A DNA stretch of 64,000 bases from Phyllobacterium lublinensis (GCF_020164435.1 NZ_JAIUDQ010000001.1:310001-374000), one strand, 5' to 3'; shown: positions 36,655 through 46,498, counted from the stretch's first letter. Notes: a model not told the origin generated them from the letters alone. Translations and numbers: made by a program.

Positions 36655-37551
36655 TTATCCTTGGCTTGCCAAGACGAAATCCCAGTTCAAAGACCAGAAG
36701 GGACACGAAAACTCGAGCGATTCCGCGCGATTCTCATCCTCCATCTTCTGAAAATCCGCGATAAGGGAATGCTTGACGCCAAAAACCGCGTCTTCGTCCA
36801 GGTAAGGGCAATCTGGAGTGAAGACGTGCGTGACGATCGGCGCATAGCCAGGCGCAGTGACAATGTAGTGGATATGCGCGGCTCGGTTCGGATGCCTGCC
36901 TAAAACGCCAAGCAGTTTGCCAACCGGTCCGTCGTCAGGGATCGGATAAAAATGCGGCTTGGCCGAGCGGTACCAATACTTCCCATCTGCGTCAGCCGTA
37001 AATACGCCTCTCAGATTCCAGTCAGGCTGAACGCCCTTCTGCTGAACATCATAAAATCCGTCGTCATTGGTTTGCCAAACGTCAATTGTCGCGCCTGGAA
37101 TGGGCTCGCCCGCAGTATTCAGGACACGTCCGCTTACGACCAATGGTTCGCCTTTGCCGTCGAGGCAAATATTGGCTCCGTTTGCGTAGCGGGGTGCATT
37201 GGGCACGTAGAAGGGTCCGAGGATCGTGTTTTCGGTTGCCCCGGTCGGGCGGCGGTTATTGATCGAATCGACAAGCGTGGAAACACCGAGAATGTCAGAG
37301 AGAAGAATGAATTCCTGTCTCCAATCCGTGCATATGTGTCCGACGTCCGTGAGAAACTGAATTGCCTGCTTCCATTCCTCGTGGGTAGGCTCGACCTCTT
37401 TGATAGCCTGATGCAGGTGGATTACCAGCGAACTCATAACTTCGCGCAGACGCGGACTTGCTTCGCTTCCCATGCGGGCGTTGACAATCTCAGCTGAGGT
37501 GTTTTCCTCAAAGTATGCATACTTGTTGGATTCAACCTTTTGCATGTCCAT
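36655..37551 (-). CDS. Intradiol dioxygenase, hydroxyquinol 1,2-dioxygenase type
   Basis: A 298-residue non-heme Fe(III) intradiol dioxygenase. Likely iron ligands are Tyr167 (DDGFYDVQ), Tyr202 (PHFYPIP), His226 and His228 (RAAHIHYIV), spaced as in known catechol and hydroxyquinol 1,2-dioxygenases. An N-terminal helical domain (about 1-105) precedes the beta-sandwich. Hydroxyquinol (1,2,4-trihydroxybenzene) would be cleaved to maleylacetate. Pairing with a maleylacetate reductase gene, which it overlaps by 20 bases, favours hydroxyquinol over catechol. AAGGA lies 9 bases before the ATG. Last gene of the operon. Confidence 0.9.
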   Translation of the reverse strand: MDMQKVESNKYAYFEENTSAEIVNARMGSEASPRLREVMSSLVIHLHQAIKEVEPTHEEWKQAIQFLTDVGHICTDWRQEFILLSDILGVSTLVDSINNRRPTGATENTILGPFYVPNAPRYANGANICLDGKGEPLVVSGRVLNTAGEPIPGATIDVWQTNDDGFYDVQQKGVQPDWNLRGVFTADADGKYWYRSAKPHFYPIPDDGPVGKLLGVLGRHPNRAAHIHYIVTAPGYAPIVTHVFTPDCPYLDEDAVFGVKHSLIADFQKMEDENRAESLEFSCPFWSLNWDFVLASQG

Positions 37552-38638
37552 GAGAGAGATCCTTGTTGGTTACAGTTTTGCCGGCAAGCGGTGACTCGCC
37601 GTTGAAGGCGCGGCAAAGAAGAGCTTCGATTTCCATCCTCTCAAGCGGTCGCGGATTCCAGTAGGGATTGGCGAACGCTTCGTCCACGGCCACACTCACT
37701 CCGCTTTCATCCATTCCCAAGGAATGCAGCGAACGATCCGCACCAATACGGCCGGCTAGTTCGTAGAAAAAAAGCGGGACATTGTTTGTACCAAGCGCTT
37801 CTCCCAGACTGGACATCACGTCCGGTACAGCAGCAGCATTGTATGCAAGTGCGTGGGGCAAGATGACCGCATGTGTCTCGGCGTGCGGGAGGTTGAACGT
37901 GCCGCCCAGCGTGTGGCACAATTTATGGTGCAGTGCCATTCCCACAGAGCCAAGACAGATGCCCGATAACCAGGCACCTTGAAGCGCGTCAGCCCTGGCC
38001 TCACCATGGAGCGGATTCTCCGCGATCAGGGGCAGGGATTTCGCCAGCAGCTTGATGGCTGCCAATGCCATGAGACTGACAACGGGATTTCGGTCTTTAG
38101 CGTACAACGCCTCGACGGCATGGGCGATTGCATTGATACCGCTTGTTCCGGATAACTTTGTCGGCAGTGTCATTGTCAGGTCAACGTCGTAAAGCACGGT
38201 TTCGGGAAGAACCCTGGGACTACTTTGGGTTACCTTCTTTCCGTTCGACGTTTCTCCAATAATAGGTGTCATTTCCGAGCCGGCGTAGGTCGTTGGTACG
38301 ACCACCTGGGGAAGGTCGGTCCTCAACGCGATCGCCTTGGACAGGCCTGTGGTCGAGCCACCACCGATAGCGACCAGGCCGTCAATGCGAAGCTCATTCG
38401 CCAGCGCAATGGCATCGTCGGTAACTTCCACTGGGGTATGCATCACCGCGCCGCCAAAAACTCCAGCCGTTCTTGCGGACAGAAGTTGAGCAATTCTCTG
38501 CGCCCCAACTCCTTGATGGGACGTCGTCAAGATGAGCGCGCGGGCAATGCCCAGCCGGTCGACTTCGGCTGGCAACTCGCTTAGGGTTCCAGAGCCGAAT
38601 ATGACCCGTGTTGGTAGCGCATTGTAGGTGAAGTTCAT
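37532..38638 (-). CDS. Maleylacetate reductase
   Basis: A 368-residue iron-containing-alcohol-dehydrogenase-fold protein of the maleylacetate reductase group: TRVIFGSGTLSELP at the start, GGGSTTGLSKAIAL for NAD(P)H binding, VPTTYAGSEMTPI, and HHKLCHTLGGTFNLPHAETHAVILPHALAYN. It reduces maleylacetate to 3-oxoadipate, which feeds the beta-ketoadipate route. The C-terminus extends about 15 residues past the usual end, the extension overlapping the dioxygenase start. It is the fourth gene of the operon. Confidence 0.92.
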   Translation of the reverse strand: MNFTYNALPTRVIFGSGTLSELPAEVDRLGIARALILTTSHQGVGAQRIAQLLSARTAGVFGGAVMHTPVEVTDDAIALANELRIDGLVAIGGGSTTGLSKAIALRTDLPQVVVPTTYAGSEMTPIIGETSNGKKVTQSSPRVLPETVLYDVDLTMTLPTKLSGTSGINAIAHAVEALYAKDRNPVVSLMALAAIKLLAKSLPLIAENPLHGEARADALQGAWLSGICLGSVGMALHHKLCHTLGGTFNLPHAETHAVILPHALAYNAAAVPDVMSSLGEALGTNNVPLFFYELAGRIGADRSLHSLGMDESGVSVAVDEAFANPYWNPRPLERMEIEALLCRAFNGESPLAGKTVTNKDLSHGHAKG

Positions 38639-38656
38639 GATCTGACGCTCCTTGGA

Positions 38657-38685
38657 ACACGTCGGCTTTGGAGGTGCCGACGTGT
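38657..38685 (-). repeat. Intra-operon hairpin between monooxygenase and maleylacetate reductase genes
   Basis: ACACGTCGGC at 38657-38666 and GCCGACGTGT at 38676-38685 are perfect inverted arms with a 9-base loop; allowing one bulged A the stem extends by GG/CC. It fills most of the 62-base gap between the two genes. There is no U run on the minus strand, so an mRNA processing or stability role is likelier than termination. Confidence 0.65.
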
Positions 38686-38700
38686 CCGTTTCGTAACCAA

Positions 38701-40302
38701 TTATGCGGCAGGCGCTCGCTCCCGGTCTACGCCGGCGCCGATGTAGCCTTCGTGGACATCTTGAGCGCGCGCGTACTCCGGTTGGAACCGGACGTTGGCG
38801 TAGTGAGACGCTTTCTCCGCTTCCTGCGCACGCTTGCCCAGTTCCGCTGTGTCGCCAAAGCCAAGGACTTCTCGCGCCAATTGCGTCAAAGGACCATCGA
38901 CATGGTATTCCGTACGTTGCAGCGTGAGAAGATTAATAAGGTACAGAGGCGTGCCATTGAACTTCTCGAACATTTCATGGCGAGTACCCCACTCGGTAAG
39001 GAACCGTTCGCTGATCTGGCGGAAGATCTTGATGCGGTCATGAGCGCTTATCTCCGCGCCGCGCAGAACTTCAGCAAGTTTTGGCCCGATGTACGGATCG
39101 TCCATTTCGCGCTTGTTGGGCTGTAGAACGATCCCTCGTCCGCAGAACTCTACAAGCATATTGACCATGGCAGGCTGATGTTCGAGATAGTGTGCGCGCC
39201 CGAAATCGATGTAGATGTTGTTGGGTTTGAACAGTCCTCCGGGAGTGGCGAACCCAGTCTCTTCGGCTGCGAGCATGAAGGCTGTGCACGTCTCGCGGAA
39301 CCTGATCAGTTCGGCGAGTTGCGACTGGACTACTGGGCTTGAACTGGTGCCAAGGGATTGCGTCAACAACAATGCCAGACCGACCATCAATTCGGCATGC
39401 ACGCAGTGCCGCACCTGCGTTTCCAGATGCACCCAGTCAAACTGGCGCTGAGGATACCACTTCGCGTGGTCCGGGTTTCCTATGTGCTGAATTTGCGACC
39501 AGGGAATAAGGACGTCATCGAAGTAGACCATGGCGTCCAGTTCGTCACCGATCGTGGCGAGGGGACGATCATAGGGGTCGGCATCCGGAACCGCGCGCGA
39601 TTCACGGGCAACGACAGTAATCCCCGGCGTTGCGATAGGCACAAGGGCATAGATTGTTTGCTCGGCTGTTTGACCTGGTCGCCACAGATTGCCGATCAGC
39701 AGATGGTTGACGAATGGTACGGAGGTCCCGATGGCCTTCCATCCACGGACGAGGACGCCGTCATCTCTTTCTTCGACAACTGTCAGCATCGGCGTTTCGC
39801 CGAGCGCTTCAACACGTCCACGGTCGAACTGGACGTCCACGAACATTGGTGAGATCGCCAGGTCTTTTGACGTCACTTCCTCCCATTGGCGGCGGATATT
39901 GCCGGAAAGATCGCGGTGGCCTTTCTTGAATCGCGAGTTTGCTGCCCATGGCTCCGGGTCGTCAACCTGGGTGAACATGACACAATTCATTCCGGCAGGA
40001 GGACGCGTAAAAATGCCGCCTTTGAAATGCCTGAACAAGAAGTCGGCATACTTCCGCCGACGGACAGTGTCCTCCTTGGATTTGGGCAGGAACCAATGCA
40101 TCGATTGACGCTTGCCATTCTCATCGATGAAGGTCGCGATATCCTGATTCTTCGGATCCAGATGCAGATCGTAGTAGTCTGCGATCGCCTGCGCATATCC
40201 GCGCGTTTTCGGATGCGTGGTCACGTCTTCAATGATTTCGCCACCGACATAGACCTTGCGGCCATCCCGAAGCGATTCCAGATATTCCTTACCAGTTCTC
40301 AT
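38701..40302 (-). CDS. FADH2-dependent phenol monooxygenase, HpaB family
   Basis: A 533-residue flavin monooxygenase of the 4-hydroxyphenylacetate 3-hydroxylase (HpaB) family, as in TftD, TcpA and resorcinol hydroxylase oxygenase components. Segments include MRTGKEYLESLRDGRKVYVGG, an N-terminal and central acyl-CoA-dehydrogenase-like fold (ATGAGATP-type region replaced by KAIGTSVPFVNHLL) and a C-terminal helical domain with FLTEWGTRHEMFEKFNGTP. It uses reduced flavin from the reductase at 40730 to hydroxylate a phenol or resorcinol to hydroxyquinol, perhaps with loss of a ring substituent. The ATG overlaps the SnoaL-like stop by 4 bases. Confidence 0.88.
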   Translation of the reverse strand: MRTGKEYLESLRDGRKVYVGGEIIEDVTTHPKTRGYAQAIADYYDLHLDPKNQDIATFIDENGKRQSMHWFLPKSKEDTVRRRKYADFLFRHFKGGIFTRPPAGMNCVMFTQVDDPEPWAANSRFKKGHRDLSGNIRRQWEEVTSKDLAISPMFVDVQFDRGRVEALGETPMLTVVEERDDGVLVRGWKAIGTSVPFVNHLLIGNLWRPGQTAEQTIYALVPIATPGITVVARESRAVPDADPYDRPLATIGDELDAMVYFDDVLIPWSQIQHIGNPDHAKWYPQRQFDWVHLETQVRHCVHAELMVGLALLLTQSLGTSSSPVVQSQLAELIRFRETCTAFMLAAEETGFATPGGLFKPNNIYIDFGRAHYLEHQPAMVNMLVEFCGRGIVLQPNKREMDDPYIGPKLAEVLRGAEISAHDRIKIFRQISERFLTEWGTRHEMFEKFNGTPLYLINLLTLQRTEYHVDGPLTQLAREVLGFGDTAELGKRAQEAEKASHYANVRFQPEYARAQDVHEGYIGAGVDRERAPAA

Positions 40303-40733
40303 TTCTCTTCCTCTCCATTGTTGGCTAACTGTTTCTGGAACGTCGCACTGTCCCAGTAATCCTCGCTGCGCTGGATCCGGCCGTCATTGAGGTGCAGGAC
40401 AAGAACGCCTCGTAGAAGAATCCTTTGACCCTTCGGTTCAATCCGACCCATTTGGTTCTGGAGTGACGCGGTCAGGAGATATGGAACCGCAGTCAGGCCA
40501 TTGTGGTCGACGACTGCAGTACCTGTCTGCCATTGCGCATCGGGGAACCAGCTCAGGAAGCGCTGCAAACCGTCGACGATGGCTTTGACGCCATACTTCG
40601 GGGATCCATGAGCGACATCCTCGTGTGTTGCATCCGATGCATAGAGTTCTGCTACGGATGGCAGATCATGGCTGTTGTAGGCGGCGTAGAGGCGATCATG
40701 CAGCCGTGTACCGATGACGTCTCGTTGGGTCAT
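40299..40733 (-). CDS. SnoaL-like protein inside the aromatic operon
   Basis: A 144-residue SnoaL/NTF2-like protein: RLYAAYNSHDLPSVAELYASDATHEDVAHG at the N-terminus, YGVKAIVDGLQRFLSWFPDAQW, and a C-terminal LRGVLVLHLNDGRIQRSEDYWD, with Asp and His residues placed as in SnoaL-like polyketide cyclases. ATGA overlaps at both ends tie its translation to the flavin reductase and the monooxygenase. No reaction in the phenol-to-3-oxoadipate route obviously needs it. It might bind or isomerise a quinone intermediate or dehalogenate/hydrate a substrate; that is speculation. Confidence 0.82.
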   Translation of the reverse strand: MTQRDVIGTRLHDRLYAAYNSHDLPSVAELYASDATHEDVAHGSPKYGVKAIVDGLQRFLSWFPDAQWQTGTAVVDHNGLTAVPYLLTASLQNQMGRIEPKGQRILLRGVLVLHLNDGRIQRSEDYWDSATFQKQLANNGEEEK

Positions 40734-41317
40734 TGAACAGCGCCTTCAAATTTGACGCTGTGCATGTAGCAACCGCCGCCATACAGGAGAGGGGGTTTGG
40801 CAGCTGGCGCCAGGACCGACTCCACAGACGCGATGAAAACCAGGTGGCTGTTGACCAGCAGTGTGGCGGTTACACGGCAATCGAATGCAGTCAAGGAATT
40901 GCAAAGGATGGGCATTGCTACCCGTGACGGAAGGTGCTCGGGCGCAACCACGAATTCTTCAATGAATTTGTCTGCCCCCTGCTGCGAGCAATGCTGAGAG
41001 ATAGCAAGTTGCTCCTGGCTCAAAACATTGACGGCGAACGTTCCGTCTCGGGTTATTTCGGCCGCTGTGATAGTGTTTCTGTTTACGCTAACGAGTAGCT
41101 TGGGCGGTTCCATGCAAACCGGGATGAAGGCACTGACCGTCATCCCCCAAGGGCGATTTTCGTGCAGTGTCGTGATAATGGTCACGCCCCCAACGAAGCG
41201 TCTCATGGCCGTCTTGAATGCTAGCGTTTCGGGACCACTATTCAACTCCCATGAAAAACTGTTTTTTATTTCAGTATTATTATCTGTCGCGGAAGTATGT
41301 TCGCCAATACAAGACAT
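40730..41317 (-). CDS. Flavin reductase component of two-component monooxygenase
   Basis: A 195-residue flavin reductase-like (HpaC/TftC-type) protein: ALAFKTAMRRFVGGVTIITTLHENRPWGMTVSAF, then LLVSVNRNTITAAEI, FAVNVLSQEQLAISQHCS and AFDCRVTATLLVNSHLVF. It should reduce FAD or FMN with NADH and supply it to the HpaB-family oxygenase encoded two genes downstream. An extra 30-residue N-terminus precedes the domain. A GGAGGAGG site precedes the ATG. It is the first gene of the operon, divergent from the LysR regulator. Confidence 0.87.
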   Translation of the reverse strand: MSCIGEHTSATDNNTEIKNSFSWELNSGPETLAFKTAMRRFVGGVTIITTLHENRPWGMTVSAFIPVCMEPPKLLVSVNRNTITAAEITRDGTFAVNVLSQEQLAISQHCSQQGADKFIEEFVVAPEHLPSRVAMPILCNSLTAFDCRVTATLLVNSHLVFIASVESVLAPAAKPPLLYGGGCYMHSVKFEGAVQ

Positions 41318-41485
41318 AAAATCCTCCTCCGCATTGACAAAGTCGATGCGTTATCTTGCTTCTCGCCAAAATATTCATATATCGCTCCAGCTTGCGTCGC
41401 CAGAACGCGTTGCGATGCTTCAGTTCCACAGTTGATTTTTATTTTTTGTTGACAGCAGTGTTATGTTTCTATCGTAATCTGTCCA

Positions 41486-41513
41486 ATCGATATTTTGGAA
41501 TTCACCTATCGAT
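41486..41513. promoter_or_regulatory. Dyad in the divergent LysR/aromatic-operon control region
   Basis: ATCGATA at 41486-41492 is mirrored by TATCGAT at 41507-41513 with 14 bases between. The site lies 24 bases upstream of the LysR-type regulator ATG, inside the AT-rich 220-bp gap shared with the operon. It is a good candidate for the regulator's own binding site, although it does not follow the classic T-N11-A form strictly. Confidence 0.45.
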
Positions 41514-41537
41514 GTGGTGGATGGATGGGATAGCGCA

Positions 41538-42455
41538 ATGAACCTGAGAAGTATCGATCTGAACCTGTTGGTCGTGCTGGACGCGCTTCTCGAAGAACGC
41601 AGCGTAAGCCGGGCTGGCGAAAGGGTGGGCCTTAGCCAATCAGCCACGAGTGCAGCCCTGGGCCGTCTGCGCGAAATCTTGCATGATCCCATATTGGTCC
41701 GCGTCGGCCGCGAGTTGGCGCTGACGCCAAACGCTGAACGGCTTGTCGACCCACTTCGCGACGCCTTGTCTCGAGTGGAAAGGACCTTGACCCTGCAGTC
41801 CGATTTTGACCCGCTCGTGAATTCACAGAGCTTCACCATCAGCGCATCCGACTATGTGGTGCTGGTCTTGCTCGTGCCGTTCATCAATACGCTTACTGCG
41901 GAGGCGCCGAATGTAACGATTCATCTGGTACCGCGGTCTCGCGACGCCGAGCGTGTGTTGCAGACTGACCAAGTGGATATTGTCATCGAGCCGAGCGAAC
42001 TCATTGCCAACAACGGCTACCCATCAGTTCCACTTTTTTCCGATCGCTGGCTTTGCGCGGTTGATGCCAATCACCCGCTTGTAAGGACTTCCAGCATCTC
42101 CATTGATCAGTTCTTGACACTGCCGCATCTGGCGTATGGCATCGGTCATGATCGGCAATCCAATCTTGCGGACCAACATTTGACGCGCCTGAAAGTGAAA
42201 CGCAGGATTCAAGTTACAGTCGAGAGCTTTCTGCTCGTGCCATTTTTACTGCAGGGTTCGCAATTGATAAGTCTCGTATTGGAAAGGACAATCGAGCGAT
42301 TGGCCGGCGCGACCACTGTCCGGGGGCTGGCGCCGCCCATTGAGCTCCCCGATATCCATGAGACAATGTACTGGCATCCTCGGCATACCAGTGACCCTGG
42401 ACATCGCTGGCTCCGAGAGCGGCTCCATGTGATGGCGCAGGCGCTGCAACGTTAG
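41538..42455 (+). CDS. LysR-family transcriptional regulator of the aromatic operon
   Basis: A 305-residue LTTR in the NodD/PnpR-like branch. The N-terminal winged helix (about 4-62: RSIDLNLLVVLDALLEERSVSRAGERVGLSQSATSAALGRLREIL) is followed by the effector-binding domain. The ATG at 41538 (MNLRSIDLNLLVVLD) is the family-typical start; an in-frame ATG at 41514 overlaps the candidate operator. Divergent orientation strongly suggests it activates the five-gene operon in response to a pathway aromatic. Confidence 0.9.
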   Translation: MNLRSIDLNLLVVLDALLEERSVSRAGERVGLSQSATSAALGRLREILHDPILVRVGRELALTPNAERLVDPLRDALSRVERTLTLQSDFDPLVNSQSFTISASDYVVLVLLVPFINTLTAEAPNVTIHLVPRSRDAERVLQTDQVDIVIEPSELIANNGYPSVPLFSDRWLCAVDANHPLVRTSSISIDQFLTLPHLAYGIGHDRQSNLADQHLTRLKVKRRIQVTVESFLLVPFLLQGSQLISLVLERTIERLAGATTVRGLAPPIELPDIHETMYWHPRHTSDPGHRWLRERLHVMAQALQR

Positions 42456-42566
42456 GGTGCAAACGTGGAGGATGAGGCCTTGCCGGGGCGTTCTGTTCTG
42501 TGTGGGCTGTTACAGGCATCGATCTCCGCCGTTATGACACCTGAACCCTGTTTGTTTCCCTCAAAC

Positions 42567-42595
42567 AATTCCGGGCGCCCTTGGCGCCCGGAATT
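42567..42595. terminator. Bidirectional terminator between lysR and nrdJ
   Basis: A perfect 13-bp stem (AATTCCGGGCGCC at 42567-42579, GGCGCCCGGAATT at 42583-42595) with a CTT loop lies between two convergent genes. Short AT-rich flanks replace long U runs on both strands. It should stop transcripts of both the LysR regulator and nrdJ. Confidence 0.8.
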
Positions 42596-42697
42596 TATTG
42601 GTGGTTGAACGTCGCCGACGCTGGGACATTCCGATCTGCTTTGCCGACACTTTCGCTGCGCTGGGCCTGCTCATGTCAACAAATCAGGGGCTCCCGC

Positions 42698-45600
42698 TTA
42701 CGAACAGCCGCTCGTAGCACCGCACGTGTCACACTTCAGGCATGTGCCATTGCGCACCATCGTGAAGTTTGAACATTCGGAACAACTGTCACCTGTGTAA
42801 CCCTGCATCATCGACTTGATGCGACGGTCGGACAGCACCTTCTTTGCTTCCGCCTTGGCCTCTTCAGCTGCAGCCTCGGCGTCGGTGTCGTCGAACAGGG
42901 CAGCGGCTGGGTTAGCGCCGATTTGGGTCTGGTCCTTGGCACGCTCCTCATAATCCCGCTTGAAGGCAGTGGATTCCTGGGGCATGGCAATTGCCGGCTT
43001 GGCGGCGACTGCCACGGTGGAGCGGCTGGCGAGGGTCATGACATTTGATGACGCAGTTGCCTTTGGCGCGCTTACGACGCCTGTTCCCCCTGCGTTGCTA
43101 AAACCCTTGGGGTCAGCCTTGTTGGGTGACACAACCTTTAGCGACGCACCGCGTGTCAGGCCCTTGGAAACCGGCTCTGCCTTGCCTTCCGATATGCCGC
43201 GACCAAGGGAGGTGTTGGAAAAATCCGACTGGTCAACATGGGCGAGGTCGTGGCGGTCGAGATAGGAGACCGCCAGTTCACGGAACAGGTAGTCGAGGAT
43301 CGACGTCGCGTTCTTGATTGCATCATTGCCCTGAACCATGCCGGCTGGCTCGAATTTGGTGAAGGTGAAGGCCTCCACGTATTCCTCCAGCGGCACGCCA
43401 TATTGCAGGCCAAGCGATATCGCGATCGCAAAATTGTTCATCATGGCGCGGAAGGCAGCGCCTTCCTTGTGCATGTCGATGAAGATCTCACCGAGACGGC
43501 CGTCATCGAATTCACCGGTGCGCAGATAGATCTTGTGCCCGCCAACCGTTGCTTTTTGGGTGTAACCCTTGCGGCGGTTCGGCAGTTTCTCGCGATCGTG
43601 GATGTATTTCTCCACGATGCGCTCGACGATCTTTTCGGTAACCTGTACCGCGCGAGCAGCTGCAGGAGCTTCGATCAGCGTCTCCACTGCATCGTCCTCG
43701 TCGTCATCCTCATCGGCAAGAAGCGAGGAGTTCAGCGGCTGCGACAGTTTGGAACCATCGCGATACAGCGCGTTGGCCTTCAACGCCAATTTCCACGACA
43801 ACATATAGGCGGACTTGCAATCGTCGACCGTTGCCTCGTTCGGCATGTTGATCGTCTTGGAGATCGCACCGGAGATGAAGGGCTGTGCTGCCGCCATCAT
43901 GCGGATGTGACTATCGACCGACAGATAACGCTTTCCGATCTTGCCACATGGGTTGGCGCAATCGAAGACCGGATAGTGCTCTTCCTTGAGGAAAGGCGCA
44001 CCCTCTAGGGTCATTGCACCACAAATGTGGATGTTGGCAGCTTCGATTTCCTTTTTCGAGAAGCCGAGGGCCGGCAGGATCTCAAAGGAGATGTCATTGA
44101 GCTGCTCATCGGTAAAGCCGAGCACGTTCTTGGCGAAGTCTTCGCCAATCGTCCACTTGTTGACGGCAAATTTGATATCGAAGGCAGATTTCAACGCCGT
44201 ATTGAGGGTGGCGATGATCTCATCGGTAAAGCCCTTGGCCTTCAGCGAGCCGGGATTGATGCCAGGTGCCTGATTGAGGTTGCCATGGCCGACCGCATAG
44301 GCTTCGATCTCGGCGATCTGGCTTTCGGTGTAGCCGAGGGTCCGCAGCGCCTCCGGGACAGCACGATTGATGATCTTGAAGTAGCCGCCACCCGCGAGCT
44401 TCTTGAATTTGACCAGGGCAAAGTCAGGCTCGATGCCCGTCGTATCGCAATCCATGACAAGGCCGATCGTGCCGGTCGGAGCAATCACAGTTGCCTGTGC
44501 GTTGCGGTAACCATGCTTTTCGCCAAGCGCCAGTGCCTTGTCCCAGGCCAGCTTCGCATGTGTTATCAATTCCTGGTCGGGACAATCGTTGGCAATCAAG
44601 GCAACCGGATTGACGGCAAGGCCTTCATAACCTTGGCTCTCGCCGTGGGCGGCGCGACGATGATTGCGAATAACGCGCAGCATGCTGGCTGCATTGGGTG
44701 CATAGCCCGGGAATGTTCCAAGCTCCTTCGCCATTTCGGCGGAGGTGGCATAGGCAATACCGGTCATGATCGCAGTGAGCGCACCGCCAATGGCACGGCC
44801 CTCATCGCTGTCATAGGGTATTCCCGACGTCATCAGCAGCCCGCCAATATTGGCGTAGCCGAGACCGAGCGTGCGATATTCATAGGACAAGCGTGCAATT
44901 TCCTTGGACGGGAACTGCGCCATCATCACCGAGATTTCGAGAACGATGGTCCAAAGGCGCGCAGTGTGTTCGTAACCGGTAACGTCGAACTTGCCGTCCT
45001 TGCCTCGATAGGTGAGGAGGTTGATCGAAGCGAGGTTGCAGGCCGTGTCGTCGAGGAACATATATTCCGAGCACGGATTGGAGGCACGAATTGGACCCGC
45101 AGCAGGGCAGGTGTGCCAATCGTTCATTGTGGTGTTGAAGTGAAGACCCGGATCAGCTGAGGCCCAGGCTGCGTAGCCGATCTTTTCCCAAAGGTCGCGG
45201 GCTTTCAACGTTTTCATGACCTTGCCGTCCTTGCGGGCGGTCAGGTTCCAGGTGCCGTCGCTTTCCACGGCACGCAGGAATTCATCCTTCAGAGAAACAG
45301 AATTGTTGGAGTTCTGGCCGGCGACGGTCAGATAGGCTTCCGAATCCCAGTCGGTGTCATAGGTCTTGAAATCGATATCCGTATAACCCTGCCTCGCGAA
45401 CTGGATGACGCGCTGGATATAGTTCTCCGGAACCTGATTCTTCTTGGCCGCCTTGATCTCGCGCTTGAGCGCCGGATTCTTGGTTGGCTCGAAGCAATCC
45501 CCATTGTCGGCTTCGCAGTTGACGCAAGCCTTCATGATTGCGGTCAGATGTTGCCGGACAATCTTGGAACCGGTGACTAGGGCCGCAACCTTCTGCTCTT

Positions 45601-46498
45601 CCTTCACCTTCCAGTCGATATACTCTTCAATATCCGGATGATCGACGTCGACGACCACCATCTTGGCAGCACGGCGGGTGGTTCCCCCAGACTTGATGGC
45701 TCCAGCAGCGCGATCGCCGATCTTGAGGAACGACATCAGGCCCGATGAGCGGCCGCCCCCGGACAGCTTTTCGCCTTCGCCACGCAGATAGGAAAAATTG
45801 GAACCGGTGCCCGAACCGTATTTGAACAGGCGTGCCTCGCGCACCCACAAATCCATGATGCCGCCATCATTGACCAGATCGTCAGCGACAGACTGGATGA
45901 AGCAGGCGTGCGGCTGCGGGTGTTCGTAGGATGACTTGGACTTTGTAAGTTTGCCGGTGTCAGGGTCGACATAGTAATGGCCCTGTCCGGGACCATCGAT
46001 ACCATAGGCCCAGTGCAAGCCTGTGTTGAACCATTGCGGCGAGTTCGGCGCAACCCGCTGGGTTGCGAGCATGTAGGCAAGTTCGTCACGGAAGGCGAGG
46101 GCATCTGCTTCGCTATCGAAATACTTGCCCTTCCATCCCCAATAAGTCCAGGTACCAGCAAGACGATCAAACACCTGGCGCGCATCCATCTCGGAACCAT
46201 AACGCTCGTCAACGGGCAGCGCAGCCAGGGCGTCTTCATCGGGAACAGAACGCCAGAGCCAGGAAGGCACCGAATTTTCCTCGACCTTCTTCAGTCGGGC
46301 GGGCACGCCGGCCTTGCGGAAATACTTCTGGGCCAGAATATCGGCGGCAACCTGACTGAACTGGGCCGGAACATCGATATTCTCCAGGCGGAACACGACA
46401 GATCCGTCCGGATTTTTGATCTCACTCGTCGCTATGCGAAATTCGATCTCCGCATAGGCTGACTGGTTCTCTTTGGTAAAACGCCGTTCGATCCGCAT
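42698..46498 (-). CDS. nrdJ: Vitamin B12-dependent class II ribonucleoside-diphosphate reductase
   Basis: A 1266-residue class II ribonucleotide reductase using adenosylcobalamin to make deoxyribonucleotides in the cytoplasm with or without oxygen. The 10-stranded barrel shows HTCPAAGP (Cys about 464), [11 protein letters not shown] (Cys about 476), [20 protein letters not shown] and a PTGTIG loop. The C-terminus ends in a cysteine cluster (CSECSNF...[14 protein letters not shown]), probably a zinc ribbon or reductant relay. The ATG at 46498 ([11 protein letters not shown]) has AAGGA upstream and is favoured because an NrdR-box-like site lies just 15 bases before it; the frame extends to 46570. 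Confidence 0.96.
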   Translation of the reverse strand: MRIERRFTKENQSAYAEIEFRIATSEIKNPDGSVVFRLENIDVPAQFSQVAADILAQKYFRKAGVPARLKKVEENSVPSWLWRSVPDEDALAALPVDERYGSEMDARQVFDRLAGTWTYWGWKGKYFDSEADALAFRDELAYMLATQRVAPNSPQWFNTGLHWAYGIDGPGQGHYYVDPDTGKLTKSKSSYEHPQPHACFIQSVADDLVNDGGIMDLWVREARLFKYGSGTGSNFSYLRGEGEKLSGGGRSSGLMSFLKIGDRAAGAIKSGGTTRRAAKMVVVDVDHPDIEEYIDWKVKEEQKVAALVTGSKIVRQHLTAIMKACVNCEADNGDCFEPTKNPALKREIKAAKKNQVPENYIQRVIQFARQGYTDIDFKTYDTDWDSEAYLTVAGQNSNNSVSLKDEFLRAVESDGTWNLTARKDGKVMKTLKARDLWEKIGYAAWASADPGLHFNTTMNDWHTCPAAGPIRASNPCSEYMFLDDTACNLASINLLTYRGKDGKFDVTGYEHTARLWTIVLEISVMMAQFPSKEIARLSYEYRTLGLGYANIGGLLMTSGIPYDSDEGRAIGGALTAIMTGIAYATSAEMAKELGTFPGYAPNAASMLRVIRNHRRAAHGESQGYEGLAVNPVALIANDCPDQELITHAKLAWDKALALGEKHGYRNAQATVIAPTGTIGLVMDCDTTGIEPDFALVKFKKLAGGGYFKIINRAVPEALRTLGYTESQIAEIEAYAVGHGNLNQAPGINPGSLKAKGFTDEIIATLNTALKSAFDIKFAVNKWTIGEDFAKNVLGFTDEQLNDISFEILPALGFSKKEIEAANIHICGAMTLEGAPFLKEEHYPVFDCANPCGKIGKRYLSVDSHIRMMAAAQPFISGAISKTINMPNEATVDDCKSAYMLSWKLALKANALYRDGSKLSQPLNSSLLADEDDDEDDAVETLIEAPAAARAVQVTEKIVERIVEKYIHDREKLPNRRKGYTQKATVGGHKIYLRTGEFDDGRLGEIFIDMHKEGAAFRAMMNNFAIAISLGLQYGVPLEEYVEAFTFTKFEPAGMVQGNDAIKNATSILDYLFRELAVSYLDRHDLAHVDQSDFSNTSLGRGISEGKAEPVSKGLTRGASLKVVSPNKADPKGFSNAGGTGVVSAPKATASSNVMTLASRSTVAVAAKPAIAMPQESTAFKRDYEERAKDQTQIGANPAAALFDDTDAEAAAEEAKAEAKKVLSDRRIKSMMQGYTGDSCSECSNFTMVRNGTCLKCDTCGATSGCS

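Noticed and set aside
36437..36706. 89-codon minus-strand frame after the dioxygenase gene
   Set aside because: Overlaps the dioxygenase end in another frame and lacks a ribosome site or recognisable product.
44027..45160. Plus-strand 377-codon frame opposite nrdJ
   Set aside because: It lies wholly antisense to the well-supported nrdJ gene and its translation resembles no family; long opposite-strand frames are common in GC-rich DNA.
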